From assembly GCA_001275005.1 (NCBI GenBank), contig JWZX01001083.1:1-14462 (forward strand): DNA of 14,462 nt, written 5' to 3'. Each line of letters begins with the position of its first letter. Within the stretch, counting starts at the first letter, position 1. A program made the translations under genes and the position numbers. Below the pieces are notes generated by a model. That model made no database searches and had not been told where the DNA came from. It saw only the letters and a program-made list of their open reading frames with translations. Below, piece by piece: positions 7,271 to 14,462 of this stretch. The DNA is from Chrysochromulina tobinii. Its lineage: Eukaryota; Haptophyta; Prymnesiales; Chrysochromulinaceae.

Positions 7271-8169
7271 AGGCATCCCACATTCTCGTGCTCGTTATGT
7301 TACTTTTGATCGACGGCGGTAACGCGATCCGCCGCGTTCTGGTGACGGGAGCGAACAAGGGCATTGGCCGTGAGATTTGCCGCCGTATTCTTGCCGATGT
7401 GCCAGACTCATACGTCATCCTCGGCAGCAGGAATGCACTGCGCGGAAAGGATGCCGTTCGCACGATTCTCAAGCAGGAGCCTTCGGCAGAGGGCCGCATC
7501 GAGATGGTGGTGCTCGACGTGGAGTCGGATGAGTCGGTCGCCGCCGCCGTCGCAAGCATAGCAGCCAGATTTCCCAACGAACCCGAGCCTCTGCATGGCC
7601 TGTGCAACAACGCGGGCATTGGTTTCGGCAAGAGCATCCCGGCGACGCTGTCGGCCAACTATTACAGCCAGAAGCGCGTCGCAGAGGCATTCATTCCGCT
7701 GCTCAACCCAGCGCGCGGGCGCATCTGCAATATCGCCTCGGCTAGCGGCCCAACCTATGTACGCACGCTGGACACGAAGCTGCGGGAGCTCTTCACTTCG
7801 CCCGCGACGACGCCGAAAATGCTTCAGGAGGAGCTCGAGCGTCAGGCGCGGACGGCCAACGAAGAGGACGTGGCGTATGGACTTTCGAAGGCCGCCGTGA
7901 ACCAATGGACGCGCCAACTTGCACGCGAGCACCCCAGCCTCGTCATCAACTCGTGCTCGCCCGGGTACGTGCTCACCGACCTGACCCGCGGCATGGGCGC
8001 CACCAACACGCCCGAGCAGTCCAATTGCCATGTGGCGCCCCTCTTCCTCCTCTTTGACGAAGCGGTGCCCGCGAGCGGCTGGTACTTTGGGAGTGACGCC
8101 GTGCGTTCCCCACTCGATCGTTATCGCGGGCCAGGGGATCCACCTTATGTGGCAGTGGGTGACGATTGA
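7267..8169 (+). CDS. Short-chain dehydrogenase/reductase, carbonyl-reductase-like
   Basis: The 300-residue protein matches the classical SDR family, which reduces carbonyl groups or oxidises alcohols with NAD(P)(H). The nucleotide-binding motif TGANKGIG is at 27-34. LGSRN follows the second strand, and its Arg55 hints at NADPH use. NNAG is at 114-117, the catalytic Ser is at 158 or 160, YGLSK (Tyr204, Lys208) forms the active site, and SPGYVLTDL at 231-239 is the usual PG motif. Between Ser and Tyr there is an extra helical segment, as in carbonyl and salutaridine reductase-like enzymes. Residues 1-20 are a hydrophobic leader ending GNA, so secretory or plastid routing is likely. All catalytic residues are present and no intron is seen. 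The substrate is unknown. Confidence 0.9.
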   Translation: MKASHILVLVMLLLIDGGNAIRRVLVTGANKGIGREICRRILADVPDSYVILGSRNALRGKDAVRTILKQEPSAEGRIEMVVLDVESDESVAAAVASIAARFPNEPEPLHGLCNNAGIGFGKSIPATLSANYYSQKRVAEAFIPLLNPARGRICNIASASGPTYVRTLDTKLRELFTSPATTPKMLQEELERQARTANEEDVAYGLSKAAVNQWTRQLAREHPSLVINSCSPGYVLTDLTRGMGATNTPEQSNCHVAPLFLLFDEAVPASGWYFGSDAVRSPLDRYRGPGDPPYVAVGDD

Positions 8170-8833
8170 CGGTCTTACATTTAACCGTACGCAACCACGA
8201 TAGGTGTACGTAGGATTTTTCAGCTCAACTCCAGTAATAATAGCCACCGCATGAATGCTGACACTTAAAGCTCGATGCACTTGAAATTGATACGTACAAC
8301 GTAGACGAACAACGAACACGCGTACGACATTTCACGCATATTGAATTAATCCGATTATTGATTTCAGTTTTCACACGATCACGTACTAAGCATCGTAGCA
8401 TTACGTGCGATACGTGGGCGTGGTGGAAGACGGAAAGAAGCAACGTTTTCCCGCGCGTCCCCGGGCACGGTCGAGCTAACGGTCGGGCTGGGCCGGGGGC
8501 CGTCCTCAAGTGTGTTCTCCAGACTCCACCGGTTCGACGAGACTGGCGAGTGGCGTTCTTTGACGGCTCGAGTCCCGGCGCTGTCCGCGTTCGGGCGTGT
8601 CTAGCCGGGGGAGCGCGGGGAGCAGGCCTGGCTCGCGGGAGCTGCAGCCTGTGAGGCTGGATGCGAGCTCGAACACAGAATCTTTGTAACTTGCATTTCG
8701 TACATTCGAAGTGTTTCGAAAACGTGGACGAAGCCCTAATCGGTACCGGTAACTTCTCGCGCACACGCTCCTCCGGGCTCGGCCTTCGCAAAAGTGTCCA
8801 GTCCGACTCCGAGCTTCCACCTCCGAACACGAC
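8170..8833. other. Intergenic; candidate upstream element, no CDS
   Basis: Between the reductase stop and the next ATG no frame shows a domain. Positions 8170-8400 are AT-richer and probably hold the reductase 3' untranslated region. Positions 8420-8660 are GC-rich. An ATG at 8661 opens a 63-codon frame overlapping the next gene's start; it has no recognisable content and may be leader sequence. Confidence 0.5.
8742..8751 (+). promoter_or_regulatory. GGTACCGGTA motif upstream of the 8834 gene
   Basis: The exact 10-mer lies 82 bp before the ATG at 8834. The same 10-mer, in the same orientation relative to the gene, precedes the kinase-like gene and the transporter gene. A role in transcription or start-site choice is inference. 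Confidence 0.4.
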
Positions 8834-10304
8834 ATGCTTCCACCCCATCTAGCGACGATGATGCTGATGGGCTTGCCTTGGGCACATGCTTGGACAACAC
8901 AGTTCATGCATGCCCGCCGGCTGTCGTCCAGGCCAGTCATGACGTTGAATCTCATGAGATTGGAAGATGAGGTAGCGCAGTGGGAGCTTCGGACGAACCA
9001 GCTCGAGGTCCTGCTGCAAAAGCAGAAAGAAGGGGGCTTCACGAACGCCGATAAGGTCAACCTCGCTGGGTTGCAGGATGCGCGCGAGGTATTGGATCTC
9101 AAGAAGACGCAGCTCGAAAATCTCTTGAACAAGCTCGAGCCGAAGGGCGCAACAGCCTTGTCGGATTTGGCACCGTTGGAGGCTTCACCTGATGTGGACG
9201 AAGCTGACGTGCTCTTGACAGCGAGTGATCCGGACGCTGAGCTCATCTCCGAGGCCGCCGAGGATGCCTCCGATGCGGTGGACGCGGCAGTCGCCACTTC
9301 CATGGATACTGCCGATGCTGCCGATGTCGCCGTTGAGCCAGACGCGGTGACCATGGCCACCTCCGAAGCGGTGGATCCCGAAGTCGCAGTCGACGTCCTG
9401 GTCATCTCCGACGCGGTGGATCCCGAGTTAGCAGTCGACGTCCTGGCCGACGCGGTTGATCCCGAGGTAGCAGTCGACGTCCTGGCCGCGGCCGCCACTC
9501 CTGACGACGCGTTGGCTGTTGTCGCCGACGCCGTGACTCCCTACAGTCTCTTTGCCGCGGCCGCTCCCGCTGCCGAGGCCGCTCCGGACGCGCTCGTGGC
9601 CTCAGCAGCGCAGGCATCGCTCTCGTCCGCATCGTATAGCATCCCCGAGCTGCCGATCCTGCCCACGCTCTCTTCGATGTCTGCGATCTCGGACGTGCCG
9701 CTGGGCGTCCTGAGCGTCTCACTCGCCCTCGTCGGTGGGCAACGTATGTTCAGCGAGGGCAAGGCTCGCATCTACCAGCAGGTACCGATGCAGACGTCGC
9801 GCCTTGCCACTGATTGCCACTGAATTCCACGGAGTGCCACTGAGTGCCACAAATTGCCCCGACCGCCAGGGCGCGACGTTCGCATCGGTCGTGCTCGACG
9901 GCGTGGCCTCACTCGTGGCGGCACACATTAGCTGGGAGCTCGTGTTCATGGGCTTGCTCGCCGCCGCCGCTGTGTTCGGGTACCCTGATGAGCTTCTGAA
10001 GCCCGAGCAGCTCACGGTGGCGATGCCCACTAAGCCCGACGCAATGGCCGGCTTCTTCTTGCTCTCTCACGTGAAGGCGTACCTGCCGATGCGCGCGGGG
10101 CTCGCCATGCTTGTGGCGCCTTGGTTCCAGTCCAACATTTTCGATGGTTACACCAAATCCCCGAGTCAGGCGGCAGATAGACGCATTGGTCGCCCACTGG
10201 ACGGCTATCGCGGAGTAGTGACCCCAACGGGCTTCAAGGCGCGCACGCCTTCTCTGCGCATGAACCAACGGGACTTTTATGAACCGCCGTTTGGACGGCG
10301 CTGA
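8834..10304 (+). CDS. Unknown Ala/Asp/Val-rich protein with leader and coiled coil
   Basis: I do not recognise this family. Exon 1 (8834-9781) and exon 2 (9870-10304) join in phase 0 to give 460 residues. Residues 1-19 are hydrophobic and end AHA, followed by WTTQFMHARRLSSR, which suggests a signal peptide plus a plastid-type transit stretch; ATG at 8858 is an alternative start. Residues 42-102 are a likely coiled coil (charged heptad-like helix with KQK, LDLKKTQLENLLNK). Residues 115-265 are low-complexity Ala/Asp/Val, with AVDPEVAVDVL repeated three times. The C-terminal part is better ordered: hydrophobic segments near 284-303 and 337-354, then PMRAGLAMLVAPWF, and the tail YEPPFGRR. A membrane-associated plastid protein is a guess. 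The splice joins two open frames at clear GT-AG sites. Confidence 0.7.
9368..9489 (+). repeat. Coding minisatellite (AVDPEVAVDVL, three copies)
   Basis: Three copies of a GCGGTGGATCCCGAG...GTCGACGTCCTG unit begin at 9368, 9413 and 9452. Spacings are 45 and 39 bp, so the reading frame is kept. The copies differ at a few third positions. Confidence 0.85.
9782..9869 (+). other. Intron with five 10-bp repeats
   Basis: The 88-bp intron starts GTACCGATGC and ends GACCGCCAG. It contains five contiguous 10-bp units at 9804-9853 of the form TTGCCACTGA, with variants ATTCCACGGA, GTGCCACTGA and GTGCCACAAA. Its first exon frame runs into a stop at 9821-9823, which supports splicing. Confidence 0.7.
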
Positions 10305-11005
10305 TGGTGATGCAGCGGCTGGTGCGGCCGGCTCTCGAGATGCTCTCGAGATGAGGAGCGCAGGGTTTTGGAGAAAGCGCGATGGTATGTTGCGGACCAT
10401 AATGGTGCTTTGCAAATGCGAGGAAGGGCCGGGAAGGGCCTAGAGGAAAGTCCAGGAAAGGCAAGTTCATGAGACGTGCATGAGGCACACATTCGCATGA
10501 GACCATGATAGGCTGGACAATTTTCAGGAGGCTGCCAGGACGCAGCTCGTAAAGTCACCGCCCGTGGTGGTGGTCTTCGCTGGCCAGAGCTCTTCGTTTA
10601 CGACGCACAACAAGAGAGAGTGCAGCAACGGCGCCGTTCGTGGATACATCTATCATCTTCCTGCATGTGCATGCTGCATCTGCTTGCCGAATACTGCATT
10701 TCTGAGCACTATCCTTGTTCCTGTCGACTGGACATGGCGGATTCGCGCCGGTTAAAGGACCGGTCCGTCGGGGAGCAGTTTGACAAGATGACAACGTACG
10801 ACGCTTCGACGACCACGAGACGTCCGGTCTATGGAGGGAAGATGCATGCGAGATGCGTGACATTTATCGTTTACCACGTGTCGGGTCCTAAAGTAAATCT
10901 TACACGTCAGACTTTAATACCGGTACTCACATCTTGTACCGGCGTGGTCCGGTCGGGTTTGCCCCCATCGCGCGGACGCTCCTCGCTGGAAGCTGCCCCC
11001 GCCAC
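10305..11005. other. Convergent intergenic region; no CDS
   Basis: The region holds the 3' ends of the 8834 gene (plus) and the kinase-like gene (minus). All frames are short and without domains. A direct repeat CTCTCGAGATG occurs twice near 10332-10353, and the palindrome TACCGGTA lies at 10918-10925. No RNA gene was seen. Confidence 0.6.
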
Positions 11006-13195
11006 TTAATAACTGGCCGGCGCAACCTCTCGCGCTTGCATCTTGAACGTAGAGGCCATACGCTCGATGAGCAAGGGTGGTGTGGGGCAGATGCCGTATC
11101 TGCTCGCGATCTCGCTCGCGATCTCAAAGGTCAGCCTCGTGCGCTGCAACGGCAGCCCTGGCACCAGGAGCACGCGTTTCGCTTCAATCGGCCCTGAAGG
11201 CCCCTCCTGCGAAAATTCATGACGCCCAACGACGAACTCAAGAACGGGCGTGGCGTCGGTCCCGCCGATGGGGCCGTCGCTGCCGACTTCCTGAGCGCCG
11301 TCGTGGGCTCGATCTGCGCCGTATTGAGCGCTCGAGACGGCGACGCCCTCGGAAGCGCCTTCGGTCCATGGGCCTGCCCACACGATCACGGTCAGCTCCT
11401 CGGGGAGCGCCTCGCGCACGAGCATCGAGATGAGGGCGACGCGCACGAGGCACTCAGCGTCCGTGGTGGCAATGCGCCCCGGATGCAGCAGCATGGAGAC
11501 ACACGGGACGGCACTGAGCGCAATGGGCACTTCGGGCATCTTCGGCAGCGAAGCCCGTCCGACTCCATGGCGACGCCCACCGCCGCCGGCGGAGGTGGCG
11601 TCAGCTGCCCGGAGGACGCTGACTGCGTGATCGTAGACCGGCGCGAGCGTCGCGTCCTCGGGCGGTGGCCAAGGATCCTCTCGCTGTATGATCGGCAGTG
11701 CAAAGTTGGTCGGGTCGAGTGTGGCCGAAGGGTCCGAAGCGAGCGCGGCGTCGAGCGCCAAAAACGGTGCCACCAATTCAAATGACCCCTCAGTGGAGAA
11801 GCTGGAAAAGGGTGTGGGGGGGCCGTCCTCTTGGCAGGCCGACACGAGATTCTCGATCATCCCTCGCACCGACGATGCGAACGCGCGCGGCGAGGTACTC
11901 TGCAGATACTCCTGCACGCGCCGTGCAAAGGGCCAGCGCGGCGCGGGCGACGTCTCCGCCGCACGGCTCGCGAGCAGCTCGAGTCGATCCTGCAACATCT
12001 CGCGCTCTTCATGCCGGTTCCAATCACGCTGCACGCGCCCGCCTCCGTCGTAGCACCCCTTCCAAGTCACCCAGAGCGTCGCGCCTGCGCCGTACCCGTC
12101 GACCTCGGCTCCCTGGAATGAGGGAGGCGATAACGCACTCAGTGGCTCGGTGACACAGTGAGCCTCCGTGGGCATCCGTGGCTATCTGAAGCTATCAGCA
12201 GCAATCGGTGGCCATCGGGAGAGCTCACCTGCAGCGGGCCGAGCTTCGCTGGGCGGCAAAAGTCGCGCCGGCCGAGCGGCGGCAGCAGCTGTTTGCGTCC
12301 GTCGATCGGGATGACCTGACAGCCAATCACGGAGAGAACATCAGCGTACAAGGGGGAAGGCGATCAGCATGCCATGGAGAGAGAGAGAGAGAGAGAGAGA
12401 CCACCAACATGCCATGAGGACGCAATCAGCATGCGATGCGAGGACATAATCGGGCTCCTCGATTCTCACCGAGCATTGGCCGAGATCAGCGAGGCGCGGC
12501 CGGCCATCGGCGGTGATCAGCAGCTGCGCGGGGTGGATGTCGTGGTGGATGAGTCGTGCGCACTGCATGCTCCAGCAGGCGTGAAGGAGCGCGACGCTCG
12601 TAAGCAGCCCGAATGAGAGGAACTTGAGCGGGTGCGCGTCCTGGAAGCTGAGCAGCATCTCCCGCTCAGCGCCGTCAGCATGCTGGATCAGTTGTTTGAG
12701 CGAGCAGCACGCGCGCTCCATGACGAGGTACACGTAGCCGTCATCCTGGAAGGCGCAGTAGAGCTGCAGCACAAAGGTCGAGGCGGCCGAGAGCTTGGCC
12801 ATCGCCGCGACTTCGTTCTGCAAGTGCAACGTGTGCGCCACTACACGATGGAACGACGGCTCCTTGCCTTTGCCCGTCGTGAACACCTTGCTCACGATCT
12901 TGACAGCGAGCGAGAAGTAGGGATCTGCCGGGTCCTCGGTCAGAGCGACCACCACGCCGTGCCGGCCACGGCCAATGATGAGGCCGTGGGTGACGGCGAG
13001 CAGGGTGGCCCGGTAGAGCCGATCGTGCTCGCGCTCGGAATCGAGCCCGAGTGCCGCTCCCGCCGGCGTCGAGACCGAGCTCTCCGGCCATATCGCTCGC
13101 CGCCGATTGACGGTGCTGCGGTGGTGCGACCGGCGCTTGCGATGATGGTCGCCATAGCCGTCCGAGGAGGATGCGGCGACAGAGGCGGACGCCAT
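11006..13195 (-). CDS. Protein-kinase-like protein with altered catalytic loop, three exons
   Basis: Exons are 13195-12470, 12315-12229 and 12112-11006, all joined in phase 0, giving 639 residues. Kinase signs: glycine loop GRGRHGVV at 75-82, the ATP lysine in LAVKIV (Lys99), helix-C Glu128, and DLG at 237-239 in place of DFG. The catalytic loop reads LIHHDIHPAQLL at 215-226: Asp219 is kept, but the usual Arg of HRD is His, the Lys two residues on is His, and the metal-binding Asn is Gln. It may thus be a pseudokinase or an unusual active kinase. After splicing, EVDGYGAGATLW (274-285) fits the start of helix F in the C-lobe, which supports the exon joins. Residues from about 350 on match no family I know and are rich in charged and Pro/Gly segments. 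The N-terminus (1-60) is basic and disordered. The gene diverges from the WD40 gene. Confidence 0.75.
12113..12228 (-). other. Second intron of the kinase-like gene (116 bp)
   Basis: On the gene strand it begins GTGAGCTCTC and ends CCCTCATTCCAG. It is phase 0. Removing it joins LGPLQ to GAEVDGYG. Confidence 0.7.
12316..12469 (-). other. First intron of the kinase-like gene (154 bp)
   Basis: On the gene strand it begins GTGAGAATCG right after DLGQCS and ends GGCTGTCAG before GTCATCCCG. Without splicing, the frame continues into a CT microsatellite (a Ser-Leu run) and stops at 12341, leaving the kinase domain without its C-lobe. Confidence 0.7.
12377..12400. repeat. (GA)12 microsatellite inside intron 1
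   Basis: Twelve perfect GA units on the plus strand, so CT on the gene strand. The tract is flanked by short near-repeats of ATGCCATG at about 12369 and 12409. It lies about 60-85 nt upstream of the splice acceptor and adds a long pyrimidine tract to the intron. Confidence 0.95.
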
Positions 13196-13724
13196 TTGTG
13201 TCGTCGAAAATGTGTAGCGAAAAGGTCAGCCGGAACGCTGGCAGTGTGTTGCGCGGCAGCGGTGCGCGCGCGCGCTCTTCGTGCGTCGAAACGAGCTACC
13301 GGTACCTTTGCGACACGGGTGCAAACTTTTCGTCTTGTGCGTCCCAGAGCGCCAAAGGGCGCGGCGCTCCAGGGCGCAGCCCTCATCGCGCTCCGTGCGC
13401 GCGGCGGCGCGCGCTCCGTCGCTTTTCGCGCACAGCGCACCGCCTTCGCACACGGAATCGAACGAGTCCGCTCAGGTGCTTTCCTCCACGGTGCCCCTCG
13501 GGCACTCCTGCATCTCCGTCACTCGCCTCCCTCTGTCTCTCGCACGACTGTGCGTGTTGCACGCGTGCCTTTCCGCAGTCGCGCCGCCGCCGACCAGTTC
13601 GCCTCCCTCATCTCCACCCCGTGCGCTTCCCTGCCACGTGACTGCCCAATCCTGAGACCCCGAGCTGGGCTGTGCCTCTCTCAAGGGCCTGCGACTCTCC
13701 GTTCGCGATGAGCTTCGGAGCGAC
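13196..13724. promoter_or_regulatory. Divergent intergenic region (kinase-like / WD40)
   Basis: About 529 bp separate the two start codons. It holds a GGTACCGGTA motif towards the kinase-like gene, a CGCGCGCGCGC run near 13265, and GC-rich stretches with no recognisable protein. Promoters for both genes are expected here; no TATA box is evident. Confidence 0.5.
13297..13306 (-). promoter_or_regulatory. GGTACCGGTA motif upstream of the kinase-like gene
   Basis: The plus strand reads TACCGGTACC, which is GGTACCGGTA on the gene strand, 101 bp before the ATG at 13195. It matches the elements at 8742-8751 and within 3098-3114. Confidence 0.4.
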
Positions 13725-14462
13725 ATGCCGCACGTGTTACACCTCATTCCTTCCGAGCTTGCAGCAACGTTATGGTCCCATATCTCCATGCTGCCGAATG
13801 CTCACGCATGCATCCTAAGCTTATCATCTTCTCTCTGTGGTTCGCAGGATGATCGCGACGCTCATCAAGTGTGTAGCGGAGAAGACCAGCGCCCACAGAA
13901 AGGCAGTCTACTCGGTCGCCTTTTCCCCGGACGGGACCAAGATTGTCTCTGGTTCATGGGACAAGACGATCAAAGTCTGGGATTCGGGTGCGCCTTTGCC
14001 ATCACATCGCGCCTCCTTGGCCAAAACTGACGCCTGCTGGCTTGTCTGGCAGACAAACTGGAACTGTTGAGCGAGAAGACGAACGCGCACAGCCGCGTGA
14101 TCATGTCGGTGGCGTTTTCCCCGGACGGGACCAAGATCGTGTCCGGATCGGCTGACGGGACGATCAAAGTCTGGGATTCGGGTGCGCCGCGAGCTCAAAA
14201 TTGCCCCTCCTTGGCCAAAACTAACGCTTGTTGGCTTGTCTGGCAGACGACCTGGAGCTGTTGAGCCTGAAGACGAGCGCCCACAGCCGCGAGATCACGT
14301 CGGTGGCGTTTTCTCCGGACGGGACCAAGATTGTGTCGGGATCGTACGACAAGACGATCAAAGTCTGGGATTCAGGTGCGCCGCGATCTCTCAAATCGCC
14401 CCTCCTCGGCCAAAACTGACGCCTGTTGGCTTGTCTGACAGACGCGCTGGGGCTGTTGAGCG
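13725..14462 (+). CDS. WD40-repeat protein, partial at the window end
   Basis: WD40 repeats build beta-propellers that act as protein-binding platforms. Likely exons: 13725-13774 (or to 13768), 13848-13987, 14053-14181, 14247-14375 and 14442 onward, cut by the window edge. Three repeats are visible, each with [15 protein letters not shown] followed by a TIKVWDS core. Splicing at GTGCGCC...CAG joins each WDS to a D(K/D/A)LxLLS linker, in phase 1 every time. Complete internal exons are 129 bp, exactly 43 residues, one repeat each. The first exon is less certain: ATG at 13725 followed by [13 protein letters not shown] joins in frame to [19 protein letters not shown] at 13849 is the alternative start if there is no upstream exon. 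The function cannot be told from the propeller alone. Confidence 0.8.
13775..13847 (+). other. Probable first intron of the WD40 gene
   Basis: The 3' end is strong: TTCTCTCTGTGGTTCGCAG at 13829-13847. Two donors, GTTATG at 13769 and GTCCCA at 13775, lie 6 bp apart and both keep the frame, differing by two residues. Neither is a consensus GTGAG site. Confidence 0.45.
13988..14052 (+). other. WD40 intron, 65 bp
   Basis: It begins GTGCGCCTTTGCC and ends GGCTTGTCTGGCAG, in phase 1. Its 3' half (CCTTGGCCAAAACTGACGCC) is nearly identical to that of the next two introns. Confidence 0.85.
14182..14246 (+). other. WD40 intron, 65 bp
   Basis: It begins GTGCGCCGCGAG and ends GGCTTGTCTGGCAG, in phase 1, with the same length and position relative to the repeat as the previous intron. 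Confidence 0.85.
14376..14441 (+). other. WD40 intron, 66 bp
   Basis: It begins GTGCGCCGCGATC and ends GGCTTGTCTGACAG, in phase 1. It is one base longer than its two relatives. Confidence 0.85.

Larger units (their letters stand above)
13848..14462 (+). repeat. Tandem WD40 exon-plus-intron units, period 194-195 bp
   Basis: Exon starts at 14053, 14247 and 14442 are 194 and 195 bp apart. Similarity covers the exon, both splice sites and most of each intron, so the duplicated unit was exon plus intron. Confidence 0.85.

Noticed and set aside
7408-8319. 303-codon minus-strand frame
   Set aside because: It is antisense to the reductase, whose plus-strand frame holds all SDR motifs.
8529-8545. 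GGTTCGACGAG as a tRNA B box
   Set aside because: It lacks the closing CC, and no cloverleaf or A box is found at a proper distance.
8225-8848. 207-codon minus-strand frame between the reductase and the 8834 gene
   Set aside because: Its composition changes with local base content, it has no recognisable motif, and it covers the upstream region and start of the 8834 gene.
8506-9498. 330-codon minus-strand frame rich in Ser, Thr and Ala
   Set aside because: It is antisense to exon 1 of the 8834 gene. Its repeats mirror the coding minisatellite, and the plus-strand reading has a leader, a coiled coil and a clean splice to a second exon.
12632-13711. 359-codon plus-strand frame
   Set aside because: It is antisense to the kinase exon 1, where the minus strand shows clear kinase motifs. 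It has no domain of its own.

Overview
The window looks like nuclear DNA of a GC-rich microalga, most likely a haptophyte or a similar red-plastid lineage such as a pelagophyte. The evidence is short GT-AG introns in four of the six genes, a pentatricopeptide-repeat (PPR) protein, an NST/TPT-type transporter, hydrophobic leader peptides on several products, serine-proline low-complexity sequence, and many minisatellites. I saw no bacterial operon layout, no tRNA or rRNA gene, no CRISPR array and no intact transposon. The lineage call is inference; nothing here fixes it to a species.

Layout, left to right. Positions 1-540 are GGCGGCG-type low complexity that reads as a Ser-Pro-rich frame on the minus strand. 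Positions 541-1511 hold no convincing gene but contain a diverged, roughly 490-bp inverted repeat centred near 890. A two-exon transporter gene lies on the minus strand (1512-2934); its intron carries five 15-bp repeats that look like splice acceptors. Positions 2935-4900 are mostly non-coding and repeat-rich: KpnI-like GGTACC repeats, two hairpins, a C tract, and a nested tandem duplication with a 13-unit CAG tract in only one copy. A PPR gene (4901-7123, minus) and a short-chain dehydrogenase/reductase gene (7267-8169, plus) diverge from a 143-bp spacer. A two-exon gene for a lineage-specific, Ala/Asp/Val-rich protein with a probable leader peptide follows (8834-10304, plus). It converges on a three-exon protein-kinase-like gene (11006-13195, minus) with an altered catalytic loop and a long unrecognised C-terminal region. 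The window ends inside a WD40-repeat gene (from about 13725, plus) in which each repeat is one exon and the introns are copies of each other.

The genes do not form a pathway. They read as an ordinary eukaryotic gene cluster with two head-to-head pairs (PPR/SDR and kinase/WD40) and one tail-to-tail pair. The points most worth a second look are the in-frame acceptor repeats in the transporter intron, the unusual kinase-like protein, the WD40 exon-intron array, and a 10-bp GGTACCGGTA motif that occurs 80-165 bp upstream of three start codons. I did not find a clearly new multi-gene system.
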